This document shows positions 37,451 to 53,055 of a stretch of 64,000 bases of DNA, piece by piece (the first letter of the stretch is position 1; each line of letters begins with the position of its first letter). Where the stretch lies: positions 2,065,478 to 2,129,477 of the forward strand of contig JAQFVV010006231.1 of the NCBI GenBank assembly GCA_028023455.1, in the 5' to 3' direction. Origin of the DNA: Epiperipatus broadwayi. Lineage: Eukaryota > Onychophora > Udeonychophora > Euonychophora > Peripatidae. A model generated the notes under the pieces. The model worked only from the letters and a program-made list of their open reading frames with translations, had not been told where the DNA came from and ran no database searches. The position numbers and the translations under genes are program-made.

Positions 37451-39048
37451 CATATAAGTCAGAATAAATGTATGTGTGAATGAAAAAATTTTTCTAATAG
37501 ATGTATATAATCATGACAGGTAACAATGTATTATGTATGTCCTATGTTGTTTCAAGAGTTTCTTCTCTATCACCACCATCTATAGGATCAGAATCTTTAG
37601 TCATTTATTATTTTTATACAACCAATAGATATCTCAATCCTTTTACTTGATTATCTGTTTGGTGTGGTGAACTTGCTTTCTCCATTATCTACACTTTCCT
37701 GATTCTGAAGGCTTATATCAAAACTCAGACACTTGTTCTATGGTTGTTTGGTCATTGCTAATGGTCATTGTTGATGATTATCTGTTTGATACAAAAGGAT
37801 AAATTATGTTGAATATTCCTGATGATTTGACTTTCAGTCATGTTACGTGCAGACAATGATCTTAATTTTGACACTTTGGTACATATGTACTAATATAAAT
37901 TTATATTTAAAAATTACTAATGGTAATAATTTTATAATTTTCTGTAACTTAAACTGTATTTCACTTAGTAATAACTTATCCAGTGAATTTATTAAGGGTC
38001 AAGAAATATTATTTTTGTAATATGTCTTAACTTTTTGATAGTGCCTGCAAATGTAATATCAACTGTTTTATTATTTTATTTAAAAAAAGTTGTTTTTTTT
38101 TATAAAAATTTATTAATTATATTGTTTACTAAAAAAAAAAAAATGGAAGTATACTAAATTAAGTTTCTAAGAAATATCATTTTATTTACAAGAACTCAAA
38201 ACAAAACTTACAAAATGAAGGGAGCAAATAGTATTTATGAATGCTGTCCTTAAATTTTTTTGATTCCATTAAATGAATATTCCATAGAAGTACAAACTTT
38301 TTTTGCTGTCTACAAAGACGTTTCAATTTTGGTGTTGCAAATATCTTCAAATTTTTAGATCACAAAGAGATTTCATTAATATCCAGAGCATAAAATTAAA
38401 AAAATAAAATGGCCATAATAGATTGATCACTGAAATCTTCATTTAACTAAATTTTCTGTAATATATATTACTTACGTAACGAGTATGTATTCACAAATGA
38501 AAAATAAATTGTTATCAATGAAATTTATTTGACCTCTCAAGTTCAGACCTATATAATTATAGTCAAATTTAAAAATATTTATTTTAAATATTCACATATA
38601 TATTTAATGCTAAATTGATCTTTGAATTTATTCAAATTTATTGAAAAGTTTACAAAATATCTGATGTGTATATGATGAAATACATTTATTAAAAATTATA
38701 TATTTATCTATTATTAATTTTTGTTATTCTGTTTTTATTTATATATTTAAACATGTTGTTGCATGAAAAATATAAAATTTGTGGTTACATAATTGTTCTA
38801 AGATAGGAATTTGAAAAATAGGCTAAAATAGAATGGACGAATAAATATTCAATATAAAATGTGATTATAAAATAAAATGAACAAACAGATTACCAATATT
38901 ACATATATATATATAATCAAATAATTAAATATCCATTATTTAATATGAACATGAAATTAAAGATAAATGAAACTGAAATAATCTATGTATATTTTTAAAA
39001 AAAATTGTTAAAGTTAGTCATTTAATTCTTATTATATTGCCTCCATGT
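37451..39048. other. No gene seen; AT-rich DNA
   Basis: Nothing supported beyond short A/T runs. Confidence 0.5.
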
Positions 39049-39118
39049 TATACTACTGCTACTGTTACTATTACTGCTACTACTACTACTACTACTGATG
39101 CTACTATTGCTGCTGCTG

Positions 39119-39169
<51 letters not shown>

Positions 39170-39197
39170 CTCCTACTACTACTACTACTACTACTAT
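39049..39197. repeat. (ACT)n microsatellite
   Basis: Mostly CTA/ACT trinucleotides with GCT and CCT variants over ~150 bases. Confidence 0.95.
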
Positions 39198-39209
39198 TTA
39201 ATTCTTATT

Positions 39210-40520
<1,311 letters not shown>

Positions 40521-40559
40521 TTATAGTTATTGTTATTATTATCATCATGATGGTGGTGA

Positions 40560-42945
40560 TGAAGTTTCAAAAAAGAACTACAAAGTTTTACATAGATTTC
40601 AATTTGCACCCATATGTTTACATTTGTATAAAATTTCCATTATCAGGCTGATGCATATGCAAATACATAGGTCAAAGGGAAAAGGGAGGGTTAAACTTTG
40701 AAAAGGCCAAAGGATTATGACAATAAGCACATAATATAATACTACAGATGTCTGACTTTATGCCATGTACACATGAATTCAATTACAAAATCAGGGTAAT
40801 TTTACAAATTAATTACTTATTCATTACATATGTATGCAATACATATAACTAATTTTTACAGATATGTTTGGTTCAACTTATGTTGTATCATTATCCATGT
40901 TCTGGGTGCTTGTTATGTTGGACATGCCCGTAGAGGCATTTTCCTGTTCTTTGTATTTGTTGGGCTGATTAAGATCTTTAAGGTATAACCTAGATGTTCA
41001 GTTATGAGTGGACTTGATATCATGCTAATTGGTCAATGATATAGATATGCTTGGTTGTTGCTTTAGCAGTGACCAAGTGGTAATGAAGATATCTGGATAG
41101 ACTATTTTACTATATCCGATTTGTTTAAAGTATATTTATTTTAGAAAGAGGATGTGTTATGGGGTATTGTTCTTCAGGAGAAAACATTGAATGAATGTTT
41201 TTGCACAAACTGTCAGGATTGAAATTTATGATATGTGATTTTTAAGTTTCATTAAAACTGTATAAGTATATGTATTGTGATACATTATTGTGACCAATTC
41301 ATGGTGATCACTGTGGCTTGTTTTGGAAATATCTGTGGTTTGATCAGATGTAAGATCCATCAGGTTGAAGTTCTCTGCAAGATTGGTCCCTTTGGTTTTA
41401 GCCCTTTTTGACTGGAGGTTTTTTGAGAGATGACCTAATCACCGTTTGGTTTCTGGTGTTGTTATTTGTATGGCTGAAAGACATGGGGTAAGCACATCAG
41501 TGATAGGTACTACTGTTTTATTCATCATTATTTATGGGTAACTTTTTTCAGTATGCTGGCCTTCTTCATTGGACATATTATGATTTGAGTTTGATATATT
41601 GTTCTGTGTGCTAGCTGTGGGATGAGATGCATTCAGCAGTTCTTGTGATAAGACTTGAGCCATCTGGGCAAAGCTTATAATATTGAGAGTTTGATTGTTT
41701 GTCTTATTCTTTGAGAGATTAAGTATTTGCATGTCTTCATGCATACCTTCATCTGTAGTAATATTACAGGGCTCTTCAGAATAAGGATGGCTAGTGGTTT
41801 TTTGCAGTTTATCTGGGATGGTATTGGTTACATAGATATCCATGATGTATTTTGCTCGTGTTTTCTGAATTGTTTTTCTGTTGGCTGAGCTTGCAAAACT
41901 TGGTTCTTTATGCAATTTAGGGCAAGATGGTCAAGCTGGCTTAGGAATAGCATTATTTGTTTTAAGCCTCTGATATAGAGGCAGAGGGTGATTTCCTGGT
42001 CTACTATCTGTGAAGACATATGCTCTGGACTGATATTAGTATTTAATTTTAGCTTTAAATCAAAAAGGTTGCTAGTACTAGTGTAGGTGTGTCTTTGAGG
42101 TATAAAACACTGAAAGCTACAATTCTACGAAGTGGCTCCATTATCCATTGACAATCTTGAGTTGTGTAGCCAAGGTACATGTTTTTTAAGTACAGTACTC
42201 GGGTGATGTAGCTTTGGCAATCCTGGTCCACAGTGACTCATAATTTGTAAGGTTTTTATATGTGTTTAAAATGGTTCCTTTGATGTACAGTAAATAATTC
42301 AATCACCAGATATCTAGAATTGGGATGGTTGGTGATTCACAGAATTGTATTCTGCAGTGTATGCAAGGTAATAGCTGTATATATGAGGGGTCTGGTGAAT
42401 TTATATATCAAATTTGTGTCTGTGATAGAAATAATAATAGACTAAGGGAAAAAAAATCTTTTATGAATTAAATAGACCTCTTGATATTGTGTAGAATTGT
42501 CTGCCAATGATTGTTAATGCCTCTTCATTCTAGTACATGAGGGAGGGTTTCCGTTTTTTTTCGGGTAGATTAAGTTCATTGAGGTCACATTGATTTGTAT
42601 TCCTAAATCTATGTGTCAAGTAATTTCTAGATGAAATTGAATTATTGTTGTTACTTAGTGCTTATGTTCACAGCATTTACATAGGTTTTGATGGGGTTTA
42701 AAATTCTAGAAGGCATGGAAATTGTTTTGGTGCCATCCATTGGGTTATCTGACTGTGATTACACTGTTAGATTATATATTTACTGCAAGAAATGCTTAAA
42801 ATTGTTTAAAATTATTCAATTTTGTTTACTGCTTCAGTATATGTAAGTTTAATCTTGGAGTAGGTAGATTTTGTGTAACTTTTTGGAGTTTGAATGTGGA
42901 CATTAGGAAAATATATAGTGAGCAAAACTAGGGTTTAGGATGTAG
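40560..42945 (-). mobile_element. LINE copy A, ORF1-only derivative
   Basis: Same family as copy B. Its 3' end on the minus strand (TTTGAAACTTCATCACCACC...) matches the 3' ends of B and C. ORF1 remnants at ~42,100-41,300 include the KDTPTLVLA block (B has DTPTLVYSN), LSQLDHLALNCIKN, which keeps the H and last C of the zinc knuckle, and a Gln/Asn/Thr-rich tail. From there the sequence runs directly into the 3' region. No endonuclease or reverse transcriptase is found, so ORF2 (about 3 kb in B) is missing. Frames are broken. It resembles ORF1-only 'half-LINE' derivatives known for L1. Confidence 0.65.
41532..42110 (-). pseudogene. ORF1 remnant of LINE copy A
   Basis: Two overlapping frames (42,019-41,828 and 41,915-41,532) together cover the zinc-knuckle end and the region after it. 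The first two knuckle cysteines are lost (FLSQLDHLALNC against CFVCGSRDHLAIDC in B). The tail is rich in Asn, Gln, Ser and Thr (QNNISNSNHNMSNEEGQHTE). Nucleic-acid-binding ORF1 proteins of LINEs coat the element RNA. This one is not functional. Confidence 0.6.
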
Positions 42946-42951
42946 GACTAT

Positions 42952-43081
<130 letters not shown>

Positions 43082-43317
43082 GTTTCGACAATATAAACTT
43101 TACTGATCCAGTAGTTACATAGTATTACAATGCCATAGCAAGATACATATTGAATCTTATTATTGTCAGTTCAATTTCAAGTGCTACAATATTCATTTTT
43201 TTAAAAAGTACATATCTATATAAGTAATTTTACATGATTCTATCCACTTTAGCAATGTTAATTAATCACATTATTGTCTAATAGGAGCATAATCTGGACC
43301 ATGCTTTCTTTAATTTT

Positions 43318-46300
43318 TCATTCTTTATAGCTTTGCTGTTTATCTGAGCAGGGATCAAGTAGCTGCATAAATATCCGGGCTGGTGATCTGCTTGTCTCTA
43401 ACTTGAAATTCAACTTATTTTCAAATGTGGCTGTATGCCTTCTGGGGTTATTACCCAATATGAACACACACCTAGTGCACCAAAGTGCATATAAGACAAA
43501 CGTTGAGGCCCTTATGGCTGGTATAGACTTACCTTTGTAATTTGATATAATTTGCATCATTGTAGTATTTTTTCTGTATTTGCCCTGCAAAATGCATCTA
43601 GTCTGCTCCAAGGCCTTGCAGTTGAAAATTATATACTGTAAAGTCTCCTCAGCCATATGGCAAAGGCCACAGAATGGATCTACTGACCTGTACATTCTTC
43701 GGTGATGTAAAAAAATATTTAGTAGGTAAAGCGTTCAAATTCATCTTGATTATAAAATCTAGGAACTTAGGTTCTAGTTGCCATGTTTTGTATTGCTTGA
43801 TCAGATATTTGTTTCCTATTTCTAGTATTGATGGGATCTCCTCATTATAATTATTTTGATGTATAAATTTATATATTTCCCAATATTTATATTTTTGGTC
43901 CAATTGATCTGGAATTGTTCTTTCTCTCCTGCATTGGTAGACGATGATTGCCAAAAAATGATCTTTTGGAGGAGGTCTATCTGTAGGTGTTATCTGCTCT
44001 AGGTGTCTTAATTTAGGAAATTGAGTGAGTATAGCAATTATAGCATTCCTTGTTTTGAATGTTTGAAATGTTTGTAAGCTATGCAATCCCGGTCCATTTG
44101 CTATAAGAGGGCAATTCAGTTTTGCCATTGAAATTGCCACTGTCTTTTTCCCCCAGATGAGCTTGCAGTATATGGAATTAATGCATGCCATAATTTTTTT
44201 TGAAAATTCAATTACAGGCATGTAATATGTTATCTTGGTTATTATAAGTTTGTTAATCAGTTGCACATTTGCATATATGGACAAATATGCCTTTGAGAGT
44301 GATTCAGCTATGCTTTTGACTTCCTCTTTGAGCTTGGATTGTATCTGACATCTCATTCCAGTGTCTCCTAGAAAAAAAGGAAAGCCTAGGAATGGAGCCA
44401 GTTTTGCTAATACATTGGTCCACATGGATTTCCAGTGAGTAGCGTCCAGGCTGCAGACTTTTTTGGGTTTATGCACCTTCTATATTGCTTTGAGAATTAT
44501 TCAAGCACTGCCTGAAGCTGTGGTATTTGCTTCTTTGATGTCAAGAAGACTATGATATCGTCCATGTATGCGAGACATGCAATCTTCTGTGTGCTATTGA
44601 TTTTTTCAATAAGAGGATTGATATAATAAATAAACATTAATGCACTCAGAGGAGACCCTTGGGATAGTGATTGTGTTAGGATGAATGAGGGTGAATTCCG
44701 GCCATTCATAGTAACATACAGTTCTCTGCTCAGTATCAAGTTTGCAGTCAAATGTAGCAGACCTTTGGGTATTTTAGTCTGCTTGATCATATCCAGTAAC
44801 AGAGGGATTATCACTGAATCAAAAGCTGAAGCAATATCTATCTGCACCACTACTGTGCTGTATTTCTTTCTCACCCTGGTGGCTATCATCATGGTCTTGA
44901 ATAACAATGCTGCTTGCCCTGTTGATGATGTCTTCTTTGCAAATTGTGATTCACTGATGGTTGGTAAAATATAGGACTCAATCTATTTTAATTGGAAGTG
45001 GCCCCATAGATATTGGTCTAAGCTCACTTGGCATTGGTATGCCTTTCTTTTTCTTATTATATGGCACTATTGCCATGGGATATATCCCTGTGGTTGATTT
45101 AATTTTTTGAGCAAGATGGTTTTTTAAATCCTTGAGGTATTTAGCTGTAAAAAAACTTAAATGCTTGAAAATGAACAGTGGTATCCCATGGCCACCTGGA
45201 TGACAAGCATTGCTGATAGTTACTCATTTTCTTTATTATATCATTTTCACTAACTGGTACTTCACCCTCAATCTCTCCAAACATTTTTGGCTGAAAAAAA
45301 AGGTGAGGCTCTGCACTTAACTTATCTTGAAAATATTTGAACAATGGCATAATCATGTTATGGCCAGTGAACATACCATTCCCAGTCTGTATGGCCATTG
45401 GCACTTTTATGTCTGGTACATAACCCAAAGCCCACTTGATAAACTTGCAGGTCCATGTGTGCTGTTGTGCCATGCAAAGCTTACTTTTCTTTATCTTCAG
45501 ATATTCTTTCAGTGATTCACAGGCCTTGTTATAAGCATCAGTCAGCTTTCTTATGTGTATTTGGGTGTTATGTGTTGGAGTTATCATCATTAGTCTCTTA
45601 TGTACCTGATCAGCATATTGCAGAAGCCTTGATGGTGGTGGTTGATTTCTTGTTACACGATCAACATTGAAAGACAAGATATGTATGAAAGTTAGGTATT
45701 GCTGTATAGGATCGAGGCTCATCCCTTTAACCTTCTGCAACAGAATATATGTCTCTGAGAAGAGGAATTCTGTCACATTTGTTGGAATAAGTACTCTTAT
45801 TGTTTTTGTTAGGTTGAGATTAACTGCTTGCAGTTTTCTTAGATTGATCGAATTAACTAGGCAGAATGATCAGAAAAGGTGGTCGGGACCATGTGAGTAA
45901 AAGACAAGATCTATTAATGTTGCAAAACGACCATTATGAAAGGAGTCAGACCCTTCTGGCAGAAAACCTTGTCCCCTAATCAATGGTATGGCTATTTTAT
46001 GTAGTGATTTCTGTATAAATTCTTCATAAGATGAGTTGCAGTCCCCAACCAGAACAGTGGGGCTTGAATTCATGGCAAGAATTGAATTTATATTATAAAT
46101 TATAGATTCTATCTTTTGCTTTTCTACTGGCATATATACAAGCACTATATTCATTGTAATTATTTTTTGAATCAGTGTTATTATTAGAAGGTTTGAATCA
46201 ATGTAAAGTATTTTGAAATTTTCAAAAGGGCAATCTTGAGCAATTACTATTCCAGTTCCTGCAGATGGGAGGATGAATCTCTGGAACATGCAGAGGAGAC

Positions 46301-46468
46301 CTGTCCCCTCGGGTAGGTAGCTTGGTTTATTGCCGAGCCTGCATCTATGTTTGTTTCTAATAATCCTGTTATATGCACTCGGATTTGATTTATTCAATTT
46401 CTGACTTTGAAATTTTTATTGATTGCATTAAGTCCTCTGACATTTAAAACAGCAAGTTTAAGTTTCAT
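43318..46468 (-). pseudogene. ORF2 of LINE copy B: endonuclease-reverse transcriptase
   Basis: Start ATG at 46,468, reading MKLKLAVLNVRGLNA, the first endonuclease motif (N..GL). After an in-frame TGA comes GLLETNI, the catalytic-Glu motif. After a frameshift, 46,397-45,870 gives VLVGDCNSS (usual GD.N) and YSHGPDHLF (final DH). Then a linker (45,776-45,141). The reverse transcriptase at 44,907-44,497 has QIDIASAFDSV (motif A), SLSQGSPLSALMF (motif B) and AYMDDIIVF (motif C). The thumb region is at 44,476-43,650. The C-terminal knuckle CGLCHMAEETLQYIIFNC lies near 43,670. At least four disruptions separate the pieces. The enzyme would nick target DNA and prime reverse transcription there. YMDD instead of F/YADD is unusual for LINEs. 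Confidence 0.85.
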
Positions 46469-46648
46469 TAATAGTTTTTTTTTCCTTTGAGTTTAGGAAT
46501 TCATGTCTTTTTACTTTTCTTCCTCGATTTTCACTGCATCTTGAAACACCAGGCCACTCTCTTCATCCACTGCTACAGCCCAATTATATATTTCCTGCTC
46601 ACTGTGAAGATTCTCTTGTTCAATTCTCACCTTTTTATATCTTCTATC

Positions 46649-48799
46649 TTATTTTGGTGGATGCCCTGGTTTGTGCCTATATTCAGTGTGCATTTCTATT
46701 TGAGTAGGCAGATCTGGAGTAATAGCCTCCATCATTTCAGCAGATGTTTTATTAATAATTGTTGGCCATGGTATGACTTTGGTTGAAATTTTGCATCTTC
46801 TGTCAACATGAATCACATCTTCAGTTTCAATCTCAAGTGCCATAATTTGCATGTAATCTTTATTTGCACTCTTTGACTGATTTTGTTGGTCACATTTCAT
46901 ATGGCTTACATTTGCTGCAATTCTTTTATTCTCTTTTTCATTGTTTAATCTCTCTTGCTCATAGAGCTGATCTGGCCTTTCCTGGTGTGCCCTTTTAAGC
47001 TTACTTTGGTTATTATTATCTTGTATGTTGTCCAGTGGCTTATTTTCCACTTTTAAGCCAACTAGTTCACGGTCGGCTTCAATGTGTTTGATGTGTTTTA
47101 TGTTCATGTCTGCCATTGCATCTTCTTTATCTGTTTTTTGCTTACTTTGTTTATTATGTTGTATGTCATCTTCTTTATCTGTTTTTTGCTTACTTTGTTT
47201 ATTATGTTGTATGTCATCCAGTTCCTTATTTTTCCCTTTTATGTCATCTAGTTCTGGGTCGCCCTCAATGTGTTTGGTGTGTTTTAGTTTTTTGTCTATG
47301 CTTGTTTTATTTTCTGTGGCTTCAATTATATCTTCTTCATCCAGTTGGTTTATTTCTCCACATTTTTTTATTACTTTTTTGCATAATGTCTATATCTATT
47401 TTTGATCTTTGGTGTTCATCAGGTGTATCTTCTGTTCCAGTCTCAGATTCCAAACTTTGATTGTTATCTTGATTTCCTTTTTTTTTATTGTTTTTTTTTT
47501 TGATGTCTTTATTTGTTTTGGACTGACTTCAATTCTTTTGCCTTCTTTTTCAGTGGTAAGTTTGTCTGTCTCAAGAAGCTGTGATAGTGCTGACTGATCA
47601 GCAACTTTCAGCAAACTTTGCTTCTTATTTCTTTATATATCATCTATTTGTTTATAATTTTTTGCATGTCACACATCTCTTGGTCACACTCTCCATGTTT
47701 GGTGTATTTTCTCTTCTTATCTAGCCTTGGCTGATTTTCAGTTCCTTCCTTTGTATATTCTTTATCTGTCATTTCTGCCTATTTTTTATTTTTTTTTGCA
47801 TGTCAATTTATATTTCTCGGCCAATCTCTGGGTGTTTGGGATTTTCTATCTTCTTGTCTGGGTTTGCGTGATCTTCCATTTGCTCTGTTGTGTATTCTTT
47901 AATTAATATTTGCTGTGTTTTAGCTGTTGACTGGTCATTGCTGTTGTGCTTTCTTCCACAGTCTATTGCCAGGTGATCTCTACTTCCACACACAAAACAT
48001 TGTGGCCTAAGCCCTTTAATTTGTATAGTCAGTATTGCTTCCTCATCCATTATTATGCTTGGGATGTCTTCAGGTCTTATGCCTTCATTCATTTTGATTT
48101 TGAAATAAAACCTGTTTGAATAAACTAGTGTAGGTGTGTCTTAGTGATATATTGGCTTCATGTATATTGGTTGCCCAAAGAGTTTCATTAATTTTGTAAA
48201 ATCATGTATATTATACCCAAAATAGGTATTTTTAATAATGCCAGTGTGATAGTTTTGCATCTCTCTATCTACAATCATAAGAGCATAATTTTAATTTTTT
48301 CTTGAAAATCTGTACATTGTGTTTCATTAATGAATTCTACCACCAGATATCTTGAGTTGGTATGCTCTCCTATGGTTGAAACTGAGCTCCACATTTTGTT
48401 GTTAGATAACTCTTTATATAGTATTTCCTTTGGAAACTTGTAGAGAGAAAGATTTCTATCTGTTGCTGCTAAGACGATTGACTTATTTGAAAAAAATCTC
48501 TTAAATGACATGAATAATTTTTTCGGTATAGTTTCATTAAATCTGCGATTTATTTCTTCCTCTTCTTCTTTTAACCAAACGTTTTGTAAAGGCACATCGG
48601 CATCATATTGATTCATATTTATATCATTTACTTCATTCAGGTCATCCTGATTGGCCCTTCCAAATCTTGGTATTTGTTTTGCATTTTGCAAATTTAATTC
48701 AGCTATGTTCGCATATGTTGTCTGTGCTCTAATGTTGCTATGTATTCATGAAGTCTGATTCGTGCCAAACTTTATCTTGGATTCTGAAGTGGACGCCAT
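46649..48799 (-). pseudogene. ORF1 of LINE copy B: zinc-knuckle nucleic-acid-binding protein
   Basis: ATG at 48,799 (MASTSESKIKFGTNQTS), an in-frame TGA at codon 18, then the same frame runs on to 48,275 with EEEEINRRFNETIPKKLFMSF and WSSVSTIGEHTNSRYLVVEF. After a frameshift the next piece (48,092-47,808) carries IRPEDIPSIIMD and the knuckle CFVCGSRDHLAIDC (CX2CX4HX4C). The long C-terminal half (47,800-46,649) is a charged, repetitive linker with recurrent HIEADREL/HIEGDPEL and NKQSKQKTDKED units, likely coiled or disordered. Such proteins bind the element RNA. Plus-strand ORFs across it are shadows. Confidence 0.8.
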
Positions 48800-49020
48800 A
48801 TTGACAATATATAGTGTCTGAATAGCGTTTAGAAAAATAAATTATAAGCAATAAATTACTTGCTTTGTGAGCAAAAAGTCCGTTTTCCTTGATAGGTGTG
48901 TATATCAATTATCTTTAGGTGATGTTTTAAGTAACTGTTTTTTGGCAATTCAGTATTTTTTATATACTTTTGTTGGAAACGTTTATCCAATTCATCTACC
49001 TAAAGACACAGCAGGACTGC

Positions 49021-50890
<1,870 letters not shown>

Positions 50891-50936
50891 TGTTTAGTGT
50901 TATTTGCATATTGTTTAATGTTATTATTATATTTGT

Positions 50937-51001
50937 ATTACTATTTATATATTTATTGTATTATTATTCTTATTATTATCATCATCATATCATCATCATC
51001 A

Positions 51002-51087
<86 letters not shown>
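50937..51087. repeat. (ATC)n(ATT)n tract next to the truncated end of LINE copy C
   Basis: Trinucleotide tract of the same type as the other LINE tails. The flank TGTATAATAAAGTTGATG at 51,088-51,105 weakly resembles the family 3' end, so this may be the tail of a further, mostly lost copy. Confidence 0.9.
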
Positions 51088-51105
51088 TGTATAATAAAGT
51101 TGATG

Positions 51106-52058
51106 TAATAAAAGATTATGAAAGGTATCTATTTTTTTTATTCCTATTTATTATAACATAATAAATATTAACTCTTTAATCAAACTTACCTTTTTTATAA
51201 TATTATTAAGTATGAATTAGTTTTGATATATATTAAATTTAATTACATTTTAACAATACGTATAATATTTGAGGATTAACTTCATAATTTTATTGCAAAG
51301 TATCAAAATTTCATCATGATATCTTAATGTTTATTTTATTGTCTAAGTTTTCTCTGCTCACTTCTATGTGTTAATATTGTTAATAAAGTTAATTTATTAA
51401 AAGAAAGATTTTGGACAGTTTATTTAATTTATTTTAAAGAACATAAATATTGACATTGTTTCGTACATAAATATAACATTATTTGAGAAATCTATTATCC
51501 ATACACTGTTTAAATAAAGAAAGTTCCAGATCTTTAATTTTTATTCTTATCATTTATATCTTCTCCATCCTCTTTATACATTTTTACTCCCAGCAATGAA
51601 ACATTGTTTTATGCTGGTTTTTAAGTAAATCACTAATAATATCATTGATAATAGATAATCAATCAACATTGCTGCCCTAAAACAGATGTACACATATCTA
51701 CAAAACACTTTCATCTATTCTGCACTTATTAACATGTCAATCTTGAAAATCAAAATTGACCATTTTAATATTAACTTGAAATTGAATATACATTCAACAC
51801 TTAATGATAGATGATGGAAGTAGTTTATGATATTATCACATCTAATATACCATCATCACAAACCTTCAGACAAATACTATGTAATGATAATGTTTGTATG
51901 AGCTATATTAGAAAACCTATAATAATTTTAACATTGCATTTCTAGAAGTGTAGTCAGTAGAATTATATTGTAACATTTCATTTTAGCATAACAATTAGAT
52001 GCATTGCTGTTGGAAAGTTAGAAACACCCCTAATATGAATTTTTTTTCCATATGTCAA
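51106..52058. other. No gene seen; AT-rich DNA
   Basis: Nothing supported. Confidence 0.5.
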
Positions 52059-52059
52059 A

Positions 52060-52143
52060 GCATCGGCCAGGAAGCGAACCCGCAACAACTGTCTGCAGCA
52101 ACTGCTTGCAAGGCAGCTCCGCTGACCTCTCGGCTACCAACGC
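52060..52143 (-). tRNA. Class II tRNA-like sequence (pseudogene or SINE head)
   Basis: 84 nt on the minus strand. The acceptor GCGTTGG pairs fully (with G-U) with CCGATGC. A Leu/Ser-like A box region reads TAGCCGAGAGGTCAGCGG. A five-pair anticodon stem holds loop CTTGCAA (anticodon UGC). A long variable arm TGCTGCAGACAGTTG follows, then the T arm with GCGGGTTCGCTTCC. A long variable arm belongs to leucine or serine tRNAs, but UGC would be alanine, and the T stem has a mismatch. It is more likely a tRNA-derived SINE head or pseudogene than a working tRNA, although the acceptor stem is intact. Confidence 0.6.
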
Positions 52144-53006
52144 TTGACTAATATGATTTCATTTTAAATCAAGTTTTGTTCTTTGCAATGAATAGATGCT
52201 TAATAACATCTTTAGATTACAATATTAAACATAAAGATCAAAGCAATATATAATTAAAGATGAAGCATTTATTTAAATGAAATCTTTGAAATAAAGTACT
52301 GTATTTGCAAAAATAATTATAGCTTTAGTAATTTATAATGGCTTATGATTAAAAATATCATGGATTTTACGCGTATATATATGCTAAATGCTTCCGTTGC
52401 TGACAAGAAAAGTAACTATATAATAGAATAGTATGATCAAATAATAATTCTTTATCAACATGCCACTGATCGTAATTCTCAACACATTTTACACTAGCAT
52501 TCCCATTTCATTGTTAGTCATACACTTTAACATCCCTTTACAATTTTAAAATGTAATTATGCAGATGTTAATCACACAGCAAATATGGCTCGCGTTTCTA
52601 TATAGATACGTGTTTTTGTTTGGTCTGCCTATTTATTTTGTCGTCTGTTATTTGTAACAACATATATATAACTTTCTCTTTTCGTCCTCTCTCACTCTGA
52701 TTATTTTATATAGATAAAATTTGCATTTATAAATTAAATTATCTATCTATCTAGATCCATTTTATTTCTTTTTTAAATATATTGTATATACATTCGAATA
52801 TATTATTTATTTGTCAATTTTTGTTTTTAAATAAATACAAGCCTAATTTTAAAAGTCTACTTGTTTGTTTTTTTTTTCTTCCTGTAAATTAAACCGTCTA
52901 CATCATATGTTGGCAGTGCACGTGAATTTATTTGAGCAAATGTTTTCATCTCCAATTTATTCAGGATGAAGTAAAAATAAATCTAACATTTCTTTTGTTT
53001 TTCTAG
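52144..53006. other. No gene seen; slightly mixed composition
   Basis: Includes a short TCTATCTATCTAGAT run (52,740) and a block around 52,580-52,640 with GCTCGCG. It could hold regulatory DNA upstream of the 53,007 exon candidate. Confidence 0.4.
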
Positions 53007-53055
53007 GCAAATGAAATTTGATGCAGAAGAAAACTTCTAATTGTTGCAACCGCAG
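53007..53055 (+). ncRNA. Candidate 49-nt exon flanked by strong splice sites
   Basis: An excellent acceptor (TTTCTTTTGTTTTTCTAG) ends at 53,006 and a good donor (CCGCAG|GTAATC) follows 53,055. All three frames of the 49 nt hold a stop, so it cannot be an internal coding exon. It would be a 5' UTR exon, a terminal coding exon with readthrough, or part of a non-coding RNA. It contains a ten-codon ORF, ATG to TAA (MKFDAEENF preceded by Q). Confidence 0.35.

Noticed and set aside
44681-47597. Plus-strand ORFs across the LINE copy B
   Set aside because: They are antisense shadows of ORF1/ORF2, which show real domain motifs on the minus strand.
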